NCBI RefSeq assembly: GCF_027924185.1
Contig: NZ_BRVO01000001.1
Span: forward strand, 1,302,001 to 1,366,000
Reading direction: 5' to 3'
DNA from: Neptunitalea lumnitzerae
GTDB lineage: Bacteria; Bacteroidota; Bacteroidia; Flavobacteriales; Flavobacteriaceae
DNA: 64,000 nucleotides
The position numbers were made by a program, and so were the translations under genes. Of the stretch, positions 18,096 through 27,869 are shown piece after piece. The notes beneath the pieces are model-generated. The model worked only from the letters and a program-made list of their open reading frames with translations. It did not search any database and was not told where the DNA came from. Positions within the stretch are counted from its first letter, which is position 1, and every line of letters begins with the position of its first letter.

Positions 18096-19733
18096 ATGGC
18101 AGAAATTATAAATATGCCTCGTTTGAGCGATACCATGGAAGAAGGTACCGTTGCAACATGGCTAAAAAAAGTTGGAGATAAAATTGAAGAAGGAGATATC
18201 CTTGCTGAAATTGAAACTGATAAAGCAACTATGGAATTTGAGTCGTTTAACTCAGGTACTTTATTGCATATTGGTGTACAAGAAGGTGAGACCTCTCCGG
18301 TAGATACTTTATTAGCAATTATTGGAGAAGAAGGAGAAGATATTTCTGCTTTGTTAAACGGTGGTGCTTCTGAAGCGAAAGAAGAGGCTCCTGCTGCTGA
18401 AGAAAAATCAACTGAGGAGGCGGCTCCTGCAACTGAAGGTGGAGCAGAAATGCCTGCTGGTGTTGAAGTGGTTACGATGCCTAGGTTGAGTGATACAATG
18501 ACTGAGGGTACTGTTGCTACTTGGTTGAAAAAAGAAGGAGATAAAGTAGAAGAAGGTGATATTCTTGCTGAAATAGAAACGGATAAAGCTACAATGGAGT
18601 TTGAATCTTTCTATTCTGGTGTGTTGCTTTATGTTGGTATAGAAGAAGGTGGTTCTGCACCTGTAGATTCTTTATTAGCAATTATTGGGCCTGAAGGTAC
18701 TGATAAAGAGCAAGCTGTTGCTGCTGCTAAAGGTGGTGCTACTGCTGCACCTGCTGCTAAGAAAGAAGCTGCATCTGAAGAAACTAAAAAAGAAGCTGCT
18801 GCTGCTGCACCTGCTGAAACTCCGGCTGCTGCTGATGGTGGTAGAATCTTTGTTTCTCCGTTAGCTAAGAAATTGGCAGAAGAAAAAGGAATTGATCTTG
18901 CAACTGTTAAAGGTTCTGGAGATCAAGGAAGAATTATAAGAAGAGATATTGAGAATTATAAAGCACCTGCTGCTGCGGCTGCCCCTGCGGCTCCAAAAGC
19001 TGATGCTCCTGCTGCTGCACCGGCTGCAATGCCATTTGTACCTGCTGGTGAAGAGCGTGTAGAAGAGGTTAAGAATTCTCAAATGAGAAAAACTATTGCG
19101 AAGCGTCTTGGTGAATCTAAATTTACTGCGCCTCACTATTATTTAACGGTAGAGTTAGATATGGAGCAAGCAATGGCTTCTCGTGCACAAATAAATAGCT
19201 TGCCAGATACCAAAGTATCTTTCAATGATATGGTTGTGAAAGCTTGTGCTATGGCACTTAAAAAGCACCCACAAATAAATACTTCATGGAAAGGTGATGT
19301 TACACAATACAACCAACACGTGCATGTTGGAGTTGCAGTAGCGGTAGAAGATGGTTTAGTTGTTCCTGTACTTAAGTTTACAAACGAAATGAGTTTAACT
19401 CAAATTGGAGGTAAAGTAAAAGAATTAGCAGGAAAAGCTAGAAACAAAAAACTTACGCCAGCTGAAATGGATGGTAGTACGTTTACTGTATCTAACTTAG
19501 GTATGTTTGGTATAGAAGAGTTTACTTCTATTATTAACCAACCTAACTCTGCAATTTTATCTGTTGGTGCTATTGTTCAGAAACCAGTAGTTAAAAATGG
19601 AGAGATTGTAGTAGGTAATACTATGAAAGTTACTTTAGCTTGTGATCACCGTACTGTTGATGGTGCTACGGGAGCTCAGTTTTTACAAACTTTAAAGGCT
19701 TACATAGAAAATCCGGTAACAATGTTAGCGTAA
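18096..19733 (+). CDS. pdhC: Pyruvate dehydrogenase E2, dihydrolipoamide acetyltransferase (two lipoyl domains)
   Basis: E2 forms the core of the pyruvate dehydrogenase complex and transfers acetyl groups to CoA. The 545-residue protein has two lipoyl domains (about residues 1-75 and 125-205), each with the lipoylated Lys in EIETDKATMEFES. Ala/Pro/Glu-rich linkers precede a peripheral-subunit-binding domain (VSPLAKKLAEEKGIDL, about 250-290). The catalytic domain ends with the acyltransferase motif DHRTVDGATGAQFL. The two lipoyl domains are near copies, an internal duplication. Translation is probably coupled to pdhA, 6 nt upstream. Confidence 0.95.
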   Translation: MAEIINMPRLSDTMEEGTVATWLKKVGDKIEEGDILAEIETDKATMEFESFNSGTLLHIGVQEGETSPVDTLLAIIGEEGEDISALLNGGASEAKEEAPAAEEKSTEEAAPATEGGAEMPAGVEVVTMPRLSDTMTEGTVATWLKKEGDKVEEGDILAEIETDKATMEFESFYSGVLLYVGIEEGGSAPVDSLLAIIGPEGTDKEQAVAAAKGGATAAPAAKKEAASEETKKEAAAAAPAETPAAADGGRIFVSPLAKKLAEEKGIDLATVKGSGDQGRIIRRDIENYKAPAAAAAPAAPKADAPAAAPAAMPFVPAGEERVEEVKNSQMRKTIAKRLGESKFTAPHYYLTVELDMEQAMASRAQINSLPDTKVSFNDMVVKACAMALKKHPQINTSWKGDVTQYNQHVHVGVAVAVEDGLVVPVLKFTNEMSLTQIGGKVKELAGKARNKKLTPAEMDGSTFTVSNLGMFGIEEFTSIINQPNSAILSVGAIVQKPVVKNGEIVVGNTMKVTLACDHRTVDGATGAQFLQTLKAYIENPVTMLA

Positions 19734-19762
19734 TAACGTTAAAGATTTATTAGAATATATAG

Positions 19763-19791
19763 AAAGCATCCAGTATTTGGATGCTTTTTTT
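19763..19791 (+). terminator. Rho-independent terminator after the pyruvate dehydrogenase genes
   Basis: AAAGCATCCA (19763-19772), loop GTATT, TGGATGCTTT (19778-19787), then further T residues to 19791. It ends the pdh operon 30 nt after the E2 stop. Confidence 0.85.
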
Positions 19792-19812
19792 ATATTTAAG
19801 AAAAAAAGATTG

Positions 19813-20727
19813 ATGAAAAGATTATTTGTTTTTGTTGTAGCCTGTTTTCTTCAGGTTTCAATGTTCGGTCAAACCACTGTGAAGACCGTGGAAAACCATA
19901 TGAAATTTTTAGCTTCAGATGATTTGCAAGGTAGAGATGTGGGAACCGAAGGTATTGCCAAGGCAGCTTCGTATATAGAGAAGTGTTTTAAAAAACACGG
20001 TGTTAAACCGTATTTTACATCTTATAAAGATACGTTAGGTAATTTAAAGGAGTTGGCTTATAATATAGTTGGTGTAGTACCTGGGACCGATGAAAAGTTG
20101 AAAGAAGAATACATTGTAATTGGTGCGCATTACGACCATATAGGTTTTCAAGACGCAAAGAATGGTGATGAAATTGCTAACGGAGCTAATGATAATGCAT
20201 CTGGAACAACGGCTGTATTAGAATTTGCCAAATATTTTGGAAAACATAAATCTAATAAGCGTAGTTTACTATTTGTATTATTTTCTGCGGAAGAGAAAGG
20301 ACTGTTAGGTTCTGAGCATTTGGCAGAGAAGTTTAAAGATGAGAATTTGAATGTAGTGGCTATGCTTAACTTTGAAATGATTGGTGTGCCAATGAAAAAG
20401 GATTATATTACCTATCTGACGGGGTATGATATGTCTAATGCTGCTACTGTAATAAATGAAGAAGCAGGAACCAATTTGGCTGGTTTTTTACCAGAGGCAG
20501 AAAAGTATGGCTTATTTAAAAGGTCTGATAACTTTTATTTTTACTCATTATTAAATGTACCTGCGCATACCATTTGTACGTTCGATTTTACAAATTACGA
20601 GTATTACCATGATGTAGCCGATGAGGTTAGTGAGATGGACTTTGGGCATATGACTAATGTTATTAACGCATTTATACCTGTTTTAGATAAGTTGGCTAAT
20701 ACAAAAGAGTTTTTGATTAAATTATAA
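19813..20727 (+). CDS. Secreted M28-family zinc aminopeptidase
   Basis: Co-catalytic zinc exopeptidase of family M28, probably periplasmic or outer-membrane associated. The 304 residues from the ATG at 19813 begin with a signal peptide (MKRLFVFVVACFLQVSMFGQ). Metal-ligand motifs are GAHYDHIGF, NDNASGTTA, SAEEKGLLGSEH and NFEMIGV. A longer frame opens at TTG 19777, but that codon lies inside the terminator hairpin and would bury the signal peptide, so I reject it. The gene begins a plus-strand run reaching 24616, and the next gene follows after 3 nt. Confidence 0.9.
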   Translation: MKRLFVFVVACFLQVSMFGQTTVKTVENHMKFLASDDLQGRDVGTEGIAKAASYIEKCFKKHGVKPYFTSYKDTLGNLKELAYNIVGVVPGTDEKLKEEYIVIGAHYDHIGFQDAKNGDEIANGANDNASGTTAVLEFAKYFGKHKSNKRSLLFVLFSAEEKGLLGSEHLAEKFKDENLNVVAMLNFEMIGVPMKKDYITYLTGYDMSNAATVINEEAGTNLAGFLPEAEKYGLFKRSDNFYFYSLLNVPAHTICTFDFTNYEYYHDVADEVSEMDFGHMTNVINAFIPVLDKLANTKEFLIKL

Positions 20728-20730
20728 TAA

Positions 20731-21414
20731 ATGAAGCATGTTATTGTAACCGGTGCTAGTAGAGGTATTGGTTTTGAATTGGTACAAATACTAGCTAATG
20801 AGCCTTGCAAAGTGTTGGCGCTTTCTAGAAATATAGAACCACTGAAAGAACTATCGTGTGATGGGATAGAATTTTTAGCTTTTGATGTAACAGAAGAATC
20901 TCATTACAAAGGTCTAGTAGACTATATAAAGAACGAATGGGCAGGTAAGGTAGATGTACTTGTAAATAATGCCGGTTTGTTAATAAATAAGCCTTTTAGT
21001 GAGCTTACTAAAAAGGATTTTTATGATGTGTATAATGTAAATGTTTTTGGAGTATCAAAAATGATTCAAGCCTTAATACCATTTATGGGAGCAGATGGCC
21101 ATGTAGTTACCATAAGTTCAATGGGGGGTATACAAGGAAGTATGAAATTTGCCGGGTTAGCGGCGTATTCTTCTAGTAAAGGAGCAGTTATTACGTTATC
21201 AGAGCTATTGGCAGAAGAATATAAAGAAACTGGTCCTGCGTTTAATGTGTTAGCCTTGGGTGCTGTGCAGACGGAAATGTTACAGGAGGCCTTTCCTGGT
21301 TATGAGGCATCTGTAAGTGCATATGATATGGCATCATATATAAAAACGTTTGCTCTAACCGGAGCAAAAATTTATAACGGAAAAGTGTTACAAGTTTCCA
21401 ACTCAACGCCATAA
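20731..21414 (+). CDS. Short-chain dehydrogenase/reductase
   Basis: NAD(P)-dependent oxidoreductase of the classical SDR superfamily, 227 residues; substrate unknown. The Rossmann cofactor loop TGASRGIGFEL is at the N-terminus and NNAGLLINKPF follows. Catalytic Ser lies in VTISSMGG, and Tyr and Lys in YSSSKGA. It begins 3 nt after the peptidase gene and its stop is 6 nt before the SprT-like gene, which suggests an operon. Family is certain; function is not. Confidence 0.92.
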   Translation: MKHVIVTGASRGIGFELVQILANEPCKVLALSRNIEPLKELSCDGIEFLAFDVTEESHYKGLVDYIKNEWAGKVDVLVNNAGLLINKPFSELTKKDFYDVYNVNVFGVSKMIQALIPFMGADGHVVTISSMGGIQGSMKFAGLAAYSSSKGAVITLSELLAEEYKETGPAFNVLALGAVQTEMLQEAFPGYEASVSAYDMASYIKTFALTGAKIYNGKVLQVSNSTP

Positions 21415-21420
21415 GAGTTA

Positions 21421-22014
21421 ATGAGTACAGTTTTAGAAAAATATTTACCAAAAAGTGCAGTGATACCTTGTTTTGAGTTGATAAGGTTAAATAATGTGCA
21501 TCTTAAAATTGTAGATGAAAGGGCTACCCGTCATGGCGACTATAGAAGGAATCCAGACGGTACACACCAAATAACAATCAACTCAAGCCTGAATGAGTAT
21601 AAGTTTCTAATAACGCTGATACATGAAATAGCTCATTTAGTGGCGTTTAAAAAGTACGGGCAGTATATTAAGCCTCACGGAAGAGAGTGGAAACAAACTT
21701 TTAGAGATTTAATGTTGCCTTTTATACATCCGGCGATATTTCCCTCTAGAATACTTCCTGTAGTAGCAAATCATTTTAAAAATCCTACCGCAAGTAGTGA
21801 TACAGATGCTAAATTATCATTAGCTTTACATTATTACGATAAAAAGACTGATAAAAATTATATATTTGAAGTACCGTTTGGTAGTAGATTTAGGATATAT
21901 AACGGAAAAATTTTTAAAAAAGGTAATAAAAGAGTAAAGCGATATGAGTGCCTAGAAGAGGCTACAGGCAAAATTTACCTTTTTCAGCCCCATGCTGAAG
22001 TCGAGCTTTTATAA
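21421..22014 (+). CDS. SprT-like zinc metalloprotein
   Basis: SprT-like domain protein of 197 residues. The zincin motif HEIAH occupies residues 68-72, with a further His in KPHGREWKQTF as the likely third ligand. The C-terminal half is basic with YNGKIFKKGNKRVKRYECLE, where SprT-family proteins usually have a zinc ribbon; the usual four cysteines are not visible here. Spartan/SprT relatives act on DNA-bound proteins in other organisms, but no substrate is known for this bacterial form. It follows the dehydrogenase gene by 6 nt. Confidence 0.85.
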   Translation: MSTVLEKYLPKSAVIPCFELIRLNNVHLKIVDERATRHGDYRRNPDGTHQITINSSLNEYKFLITLIHEIAHLVAFKKYGQYIKPHGREWKQTFRDLMLPFIHPAIFPSRILPVVANHFKNPTASSDTDAKLSLALHYYDKKTDKNYIFEVPFGSRFRIYNGKIFKKGNKRVKRYECLEEATGKIYLFQPHAEVELL

Positions 22015-22052
22015 CAAACATTAAGAATATAAGAAACATCTAACTTCAAATT

Positions 22053-23132
22053 ATGAATAAGAATTATTATGCAATTTTAATGGCTGGAGGCGTAGGATCT
22101 CGTTTTTGGCCGGTAAGTAAAAATGATTTTCCAAAACAGTTTCACGATATGCTAGGTACCGGAGAAACACTCATACAAAAAACCTTTAGCAGATTAAGCA
22201 AACTAATACCAGCGGAAAATATATTCATCCTTACCAATGAAAAATATAATGATCTTGTTCTAGAACAATTACCAGAAATAACTGCTCGCCAAGTAGTATT
22301 AGAGCCTGCTATGAGAAATACAGCGCCTTGTATTTTATATGCATCGATGAAAATACAAAAAGAGAACCCGGATGCAATGATGATTGTAGCCCCTAGTGAT
22401 CACTGGATTGAAGATGAAGATATGTTTACAGCAAATGTTAATGAATGTTTTGATGCTTGCGAAAAAGAAGATATACTTGTAACACTTGGTATTCAACCAA
22501 CGTTTCCTAATACAGGATATGGTTATATTAAGTTTGAGAAAGAAGGAGATTCTTCCATTAAAAAAGTAGCACAGTTTACTGAAAAACCAGATTATGAAAC
22601 TGCAAAGAAATTTTTAATAACTAAGAGTTATTTATGGAATGCAGGTATTTTTATTTGGAGTGCTAAGAGTATTGTAGCAGCTTTTTCTAAATACCAAGAG
22701 GAAATGACTACCTTATTTGAAAAGGGTATGAGTTGTTACAATACAGAGGAAGAAAAAGACTTTATTGATGAAAACTATCCGAAGGCAGAAAATATCTCTA
22801 TTGACTACGCAATTTTAGAAAATGCACCTAATGTGTATGTATTGCCTGTTTCTTTTGATTGGAATGACCTTGGTACTTGGGGATCTTTACACAGTAAGTT
22901 AGATAAAGATGAAAGTGAAAATGCTGTGGTAAACGCTAAAACTATTTTAGTAGATGCTAAAAATAATATCATACGTACCAACCCAGATAAAATTGTGGTG
23001 GTAGATGGTCTTTCAGATTATATTATTGTAGATAAAGATGATGTTTTAGTTATTTATCCAAAGAGAAAAGAACAAGATATTAAAAAGGTAAGAAGTGCCG
23101 TGAAAGATGCTTTCGGAGAGCATTTGGCATAG
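22053..23132 (+). CDS. manC: Mannose-1-phosphate guanylyltransferase
   Basis: Makes GDP-mannose from mannose 1-phosphate and GTP for polysaccharide and glycan synthesis. The 359-residue protein carries the nucleotidyltransferase signature MAGGVGSRFWPVSKNDFPKQ and metal-binding APSDHWIED. NTGYGYIKFE, FTEKPD and NAGIFIW are sugar-nucleotide motifs. It has the short form without a C-terminal phosphomannose isomerase domain. It lies 38 nt after the SprT-like gene in the same direction. Confidence 0.93.
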   Translation: MNKNYYAILMAGGVGSRFWPVSKNDFPKQFHDMLGTGETLIQKTFSRLSKLIPAENIFILTNEKYNDLVLEQLPEITARQVVLEPAMRNTAPCILYASMKIQKENPDAMMIVAPSDHWIEDEDMFTANVNECFDACEKEDILVTLGIQPTFPNTGYGYIKFEKEGDSSIKKVAQFTEKPDYETAKKFLITKSYLWNAGIFIWSAKSIVAAFSKYQEEMTTLFEKGMSCYNTEEEKDFIDENYPKAENISIDYAILENAPNVYVLPVSFDWNDLGTWGSLHSKLDKDESENAVVNAKTILVDAKNNIIRTNPDKIVVVDGLSDYIIVDKDDVLVIYPKRKEQDIKKVRSAVKDAFGEHLA

Positions 23133-23161
23133 ATTGTAAGTTTTTAGAGAGGTTTAGGGGC

Positions 23162-24616
23162 ATGGAAGAGAAAAAGGAAGAAAACTTACCGGAGGATACT
23201 AATAATTTAAATGCCTCCTCAAAAGAGGTAAAAGAAGAACTGTCTGGTTTTTTAGGTAGTTTGAAAGGGTTTCTAGTAGACCTTTTGGATATACGTGAAA
23301 ATACAGACAGAGATACTACCATATCAGATATAAAAGCAGATATTCCTTTTAAAGGTCATACTGCTTGGATTTTGGTATGTTCTATCTTTATTGCATCCAT
23401 TGGATTAAATGCTAATTCTAACCCAGTGGTTATTGGTGCCATGTTAATTTCTCCATTAATGGGGCCTATATTAGGTATGGGACTTTCTTTAGCAATTAAT
23501 GATGTAGATACACTTAAAAGATCTTTAAATAATTTTTTAGTTATGGTAGGTCTAAGTGTATTAACCGCTTTTTTGTTTTTTACCTTTTTTCCGTTAAAAG
23601 CAGATTCTTCAGAACTTTTAGCAAGAACAAAGCCCGATATTAGAGATGTGCTTATTGCCTTTTTTGGCGGTATGGCACTGGTTATTGCACGTGCTAAAAA
23701 AGGTACTGTAGCCAGCGTTATTTTTGGGGTAGCAATTGCTACCGCTTTAATGCCGCCTTTATGTACTGTAGGGTATGGCCTAGCAGTATGGCAACCCGAT
23801 TATTTTTTAGGAGCATTATATCTATTTATAATTAATACCATTTTTATTGGTCTAGCAACCTATTTGGTGCTTAAGATACTTAAGTTTCCTATGGTTAGGT
23901 ATGCTAACAGTAAAAAAAGAAGACGCACCATGCAATTGGCTTCTGTTGTGGCTGTAATTGTTATGGCGCCTGCCATGTATACGTTTTATAATGTTTTTCA
24001 AGAGGCTGCATTTACCAATCAGGCTTCTAAGTTTATAGATGATCATATAAAAACCTATAAGTTTGACGATCAGGGTTTCTTTATTGATAAGTTTTCTACC
24101 ATATCATTTAATGATGGTGATAGCCCTACTATAGAATTGGTTTTTGGAGGTGATGAAACCATTCCAGATAAGGTTATTGAAACATGGAGAACACATAAAA
24201 ATACCTATCCTAGATTAACCAATGCTACCCTAGAGATTAAAGGAGGCGGTGCTGATAGGGCTGGTTTAGAGTTAAGCTACATGAAGGAGATAAACTCATA
24301 TAATAAGGAACAGCTAGTTACTAAAGATGAGGAGATAGAATACCTTAAAAGCGAGTTGGCCAAGACACGCTCTATAGTTGGTAAACAAATACCTTTTGAA
24401 GATGTGTCTAAAGAGTTAAAAATTAACTACCCTGAATTGGCTAAAATAACCTATGCAAATGTAGTGGCTAATAACTTTACAAAATTAGATACCCTTACTG
24501 TGTTTTCTGTTGAGTTGCCAAAAGAAAAAGATGCTTCTGATAAGCTGAAGAAGATTGAGAATTTTCTAAAATTACGCTTAAAAGATAGTTTAATAAAAGT
24601 AGAAGCAGCGAATTAA
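23162..24616 (+). CDS. DUF389 membrane protein
   Basis: A 484-residue integral membrane protein of the DUF389 family; function unknown. After a charged cytoplasmic N-terminus of about 65 residues it has roughly six membrane segments to about residue 290. These include the family signatures NPVVIGAMLISPLMGPILG and ATALMPPLCTVGYG. A soluble C-terminal region of about 190 residues follows. It is the last gene of the plus-strand run, and its stop overlaps the convergent ABC ATPase gene by 4 bp. Confidence 0.9.
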   Translation: MEEKKEENLPEDTNNLNASSKEVKEELSGFLGSLKGFLVDLLDIRENTDRDTTISDIKADIPFKGHTAWILVCSIFIASIGLNANSNPVVIGAMLISPLMGPILGMGLSLAINDVDTLKRSLNNFLVMVGLSVLTAFLFFTFFPLKADSSELLARTKPDIRDVLIAFFGGMALVIARAKKGTVASVIFGVAIATALMPPLCTVGYGLAVWQPDYFLGALYLFIINTIFIGLATYLVLKILKFPMVRYANSKKRRRTMQLASVVAVIVMAPAMYTFYNVFQEAAFTNQASKFIDDHIKTYKFDDQGFFIDKFSTISFNDGDSPTIELVFGGDETIPDKVIETWRTHKNTYPRLTNATLEIKGGGADRAGLELSYMKEINSYNKEQLVTKDEEIEYLKSELAKTRSIVGKQIPFEDVSKELKINYPELAKITYANVVANNFTKLDTLTVFSVELPKEKDASDKLKKIENFLKLRLKDSLIKVEAAN

Positions 24617-25380
24617 TTTCGCTCTTCTATATACATTTGTCTAACTTTTTTAAATAGCTCAGAAGAATACACAAAGTCGGTAACAGCTTCGTTATCTGTT
24701 TTAAAAATTTCTTTATTAGAACCTTCCCATTCTTTAAGTCCTTTTCTTAAGAATACAATTTTTTCACCTATTTCCATTACCGAATTCATATCGTGTGTGT
24801 TAATAACGGTAGTGATACCATATTCTGTGGTAATTTCGCTAATTAAGTTATCTATAACTATAGCTGTTTTAGGGTCTAGTCCAGAGTTAGGTTCATCACA
24901 GAACAAGTATCTTGGTCTATTTACAATTGCTCTGGCAATAGCAACACGTTTTTGCATACCTCCGGAAATTTCCGCAGGTAATTTTTTATTAGCATCAACA
25001 AGATTCACTCTTTTAAGAACAAAGTTTACACGCTCTAACATTTCTTCTTTCGATTGAGAAGTAAACATTCGTAACGGAAACATAACATTTTGTTCAACTG
25101 TCATGGAGTCAAAAAGAGCACTTCCTTGAAAAACCATCCCCATTTCTTGTCTTAATCCTATGCGCTCATCAACGCTCATTTTGTCATAAGGTCGGTCGTT
25201 ATATGAGATAATGCCCTGATCAGGGGTATGCAGCCCTAATAAAGATTTTAGAAAAACGGTTTTACCAGATCCACTTTGACCAATGATTAAGTTGGTTTTA
25301 CCACTTTCAAAGGTAGTTGATATTCCTTTTAGAATATGTGCATCATCAAACGACTTATGTAAATTTTCTACTGTAATCAT
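24613..25380 (-). CDS. MlaF-type ABC transporter ATP-binding protein
   Basis: ATPase of an Mla/Mce-type lipid transporter, 255 residues. Walker A is GQSGSGKT (residues 34-41), the signature is ISGGMQKRVAIARA, Walker B is YLFCDEPNSGLDP, and the switch His is in NTHDMNS. It lies 6 nt downstream of the MlaE-type permease gene. By family it would drive phospholipid movement between the inner and outer membranes. The usual MCE-domain partner (MlaD) is not in this cluster. Confidence 0.92.
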   Translation of the reverse strand: MITVENLHKSFDDAHILKGISTTFESGKTNLIIGQSGSGKTVFLKSLLGLHTPDQGIISYNDRPYDKMSVDERIGLRQEMGMVFQGSALFDSMTVEQNVMFPLRMFTSQSKEEMLERVNFVLKRVNLVDANKKLPAEISGGMQKRVAIARAIVNRPRYLFCDEPNSGLDPKTAIVIDNLISEITTEYGITTVINTHDMNSVMEIGEKIVFLRKGLKEWEGSNKEIFKTDNEAVTDFVYSSELFKKVRQMYIEERN

Positions 25381-25386
25381 ATCTTA

Positions 25387-26124
25387 TTATCCTAAAAGAA
25401 GTTGTGTAACTAAATAATTAAGAAGTATAATAGCTATACTTGTCCATACAAATGCTGTAGTACTAGATTTACCCACTTCAAGTGCTCCACCTTTCATAAA
25501 ATATCCGTGGTATGAAGGTATAGTAGCTAAAATAAAAGCAAAAACAATTGATTTTATAAAAGCGTAGGTTACATGAAATGGAATAAAATCACTAGTGATT
25601 CCTTGTATAAAGTCGGCACTAGTAGAGTAGCCTCCGTATACAGATGCTGCCCATCCTCCTAAAATACCTAAAAACATACTGGTTGCCACCATAAACGGGA
25701 ATAACATTAAAGCTACTAGTTTAGGAAAAACAAGATAGTTTATAGGGTTAATACCCATTACTTCTAACGCATCAATTTGTTCGGTTACACGCATGGTACC
25801 AATACTAGAAGTAATATATGAGCCCATTTTACCTGCCATAATTATGGAAGTAAAGGTAGGAGCAAATTCTAAAATTACCGATTGTCTAGTTGCAAAACCA
25901 ACTAAATATCTAGGTATTAAAGGGTTGTCTATATTTAGAGCGGTTTGTATAGCAACAACACCACCAATGAAAAAAGAAATAAATATAACAATACCCATAG
26001 AGTCATATATGAGATCTTCAATCTCTTTGAAAATAAGATCTCTAGTAATAGACCACTTGGTGGGTTTGTAGAAAACATTCTTGATCATCAAGAAATAACT
26101 TCCAATAGCATGTAAATAGTTCAT
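25387..26124 (-). CDS. MlaE-type ABC transporter permease
   Basis: Permease of the MlaE/DUF140 family, 245 residues with about five to six hydrophobic segments. Family motifs are FIGGVVAIQTALNI, GKMGSYITSSIGTMRVTEQI and DALEVMGINPINYLVFPK. It is paired with the ATPase gene 6 nt downstream. A near-consensus -7 box (TACTTTAG, minus strand 26150-26143) lies before the start. Confidence 0.92.
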   Translation of the reverse strand: MNYLHAIGSYFLMIKNVFYKPTKWSITRDLIFKEIEDLIYDSMGIVIFISFFIGGVVAIQTALNIDNPLIPRYLVGFATRQSVILEFAPTFTSIIMAGKMGSYITSSIGTMRVTEQIDALEVMGINPINYLVFPKLVALMLFPFMVATSMFLGILGGWAASVYGGYSTSADFIQGITSDFIPFHVTYAFIKSIVFAFILATIPSYHGYFMKGGALEVGKSSTTAFVWTSIAIILLNYLVTQLLLG

Positions 26125-26191
26125 CCTGTAAAATTACAACCACTAAAGTAAAAAAAAATAACAGTTTATCTCTTTTAACCTTCTTTTAAAG

Positions 26192-26219
26192 TTTGAGAAT
26201 GTTTAATGGCCTATTTTTG
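26192..26219 (+). promoter_or_regulatory. Candidate promoter of the alkaline phosphatase gene
   Basis: TTTG (26192-26195) and TATTTTTG (26212-26219) are separated by 16 nt; the second is a perfect TAnnTTTG box. The ATG follows 17 nt later. The spacing is slightly short for the flavobacterial consensus. Confidence 0.55.
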
Positions 26220-26236
26220 CTTAAAATTATATTAAA

Positions 26237-27868
26237 ATGCAAAGAAGTTTTTTAACATTTTTACTTGTACTGGCTGCTGTAGTAGGGCAAGCACAAGAGG
26301 AAACCTACCAAAAACCCAAACTAGTGGTAGGTATTGTAGTAGATCAAATGCGTTATGACTATATACCCAGATTTTGGGACCGCTATGGAGAGGGTGGTTT
26401 TAAAAAATTAATAAATGAGGGTTTTAACTGTAAAAACAATCATTACAATTACGCGCCAACTAAAACAGGTCCAGGACATGCTTCTGTTTATACGGGTACT
26501 ACCCCAGCTACGCACGGTATCATTGCTAATGACTGGTATGATAAGGAATTAAAGAAGTACGTTTATTGTGCGGAAGATGATAGTGTACAGCCTATAGGAA
26601 CAAAAGATGCTTCACATAAAATGTCTCCTTGGAGAATGTTATCTTCTACAATGACAGATGAGTTAAAGCTTGCAACACAGGGTAGGGGTAAAGTAATAGG
26701 TATTTCTGTAAAAGACCGTGGAGCCATTTTACCAGCTGGACATGCTGCAGATGCGGCATATTGGTTTCAGGGTAAGGATGAGGGTGCTTGGATTACCAGT
26801 AGTTTTTATATGAATGAATTGCCTAAATGGGTAACAAAATTTAATAAGTCTAAAGCTGCTGCGGCTTATAAAAAGTCATGGAATACGCTATATGATATTG
26901 AAACATATACCGCTAGTGGGCCAGATGATACCGATTTTGAAGGTAAATTTTCTGGGGAAGAACGACCAGTTTTTCCTCATGATCTTAAAAAGTTGTGGTT
27001 GTTAAATAAAGGGTATGATATTATTAAAGCTACACCTTATGGTAACAGTATTACTGCAGACTTTGCTATTGCAGCTTTAGAAGGTGAACAATTAGGAACT
27101 GATGATATTACCGATTTCTTAGCAGTAAGTTTCTCTTCTACTGATTATGTAGGTCATAAATTTGGAGTAAACTCTGTAGAGGTAGAAGATACCTACCTTC
27201 GTTTAGATAAAGATTTAGAAAGATTACTAAAGGCTTTAGATGAAAAAGTGGGTAAAGGTAACTATACTGTTTTTCTAACAGCAGACCACGCGGCTGTACA
27301 ACCTCCTTCTTATTTAAAAACTAGAAATATACCTGCTGGTTATATTGATGTGGCTGGAATAAAAGAGGGGATTAGTGAGTTTTTAGAAACACGTTTTAAA
27401 TCTAAAAATCTTATTGAGAACGTGTCTAATGATCAGATATTTTTAAACGCAGATGAGTTAAAAAAATTAAACTTAACTGCAGAAGAAGTAGAGAAAGCTT
27501 TAGCACAAGAGCTTTTAAATTATGATGATGTTGCACAAACCTATACAGCAACAGAAATGAGAGCTTATAATTATACAGAAGGCATACCTTATAAATTGCA
27601 AAAAGGTTTTAACCATAAAAGATCAGGGAATGTAATTATAGTATTTAAGCCTGCATACATAAGCTATAGCCCAACGGGTTCTACACATGGTTCTCCGTAT
27701 AACTATGATGCTAATGTACCTTTCTTATTATATGGTTTTGGTGTAAATCATGGTAGTACGTACGAAAGAACTGAAATTACAGATATTGCACCAACAATTT
27801 GCGCGCTATTAGGTATTTCATTTCCTAATGGGGCAATTGGTAACCCTGTTGTAAAAGCGCTTAAATAG
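26237..27868 (+). CDS. pafA: PafA-type alkaline phosphatase
   Basis: Periplasmic or surface phosphate monoesterase of the alkaline phosphatase superfamily, 543 residues with a signal peptide ending near GQAQ. Metal ligand Asp36 lies in VVDQM and the nucleophile is Thr77 in TKTGPGHAS. The PafA-specific Lys-x-Arg phosphate-binding pair is in VKDRGA. Remaining metal ligands are in STDYVGHKFG, TADHA and STHGSPY. This calcium-independent phosphatase type is common in Bacteroidetes and helps release phosphate from organic sources. It converges on the glycosyltransferase gene, with one base between the stops. Confidence 0.9.
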   Translation: MQRSFLTFLLVLAAVVGQAQEETYQKPKLVVGIVVDQMRYDYIPRFWDRYGEGGFKKLINEGFNCKNNHYNYAPTKTGPGHASVYTGTTPATHGIIANDWYDKELKKYVYCAEDDSVQPIGTKDASHKMSPWRMLSSTMTDELKLATQGRGKVIGISVKDRGAILPAGHAADAAYWFQGKDEGAWITSSFYMNELPKWVTKFNKSKAAAAYKKSWNTLYDIETYTASGPDDTDFEGKFSGEERPVFPHDLKKLWLLNKGYDIIKATPYGNSITADFAIAALEGEQLGTDDITDFLAVSFSSTDYVGHKFGVNSVEVEDTYLRLDKDLERLLKALDEKVGKGNYTVFLTADHAAVQPPSYLKTRNIPAGYIDVAGIKEGISEFLETRFKSKNLIENVSNDQIFLNADELKKLNLTAEEVEKALAQELLNYDDVAQTYTATEMRAYNYTEGIPYKLQKGFNHKRSGNVIIVFKPAYISYSPTGSTHGSPYNYDANVPFLLYGFGVNHGSTYERTEITDIAPTICALLGISFPNGAIGNPVVKALK

Positions 27869-27869
27869 G

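Noticed and set aside
19777-19812. TTG start extending the M28 peptidase by 12 residues
   Set aside because: It lies inside the terminator hairpin and would bury a clear signal peptide that begins at the ATG at 19813.
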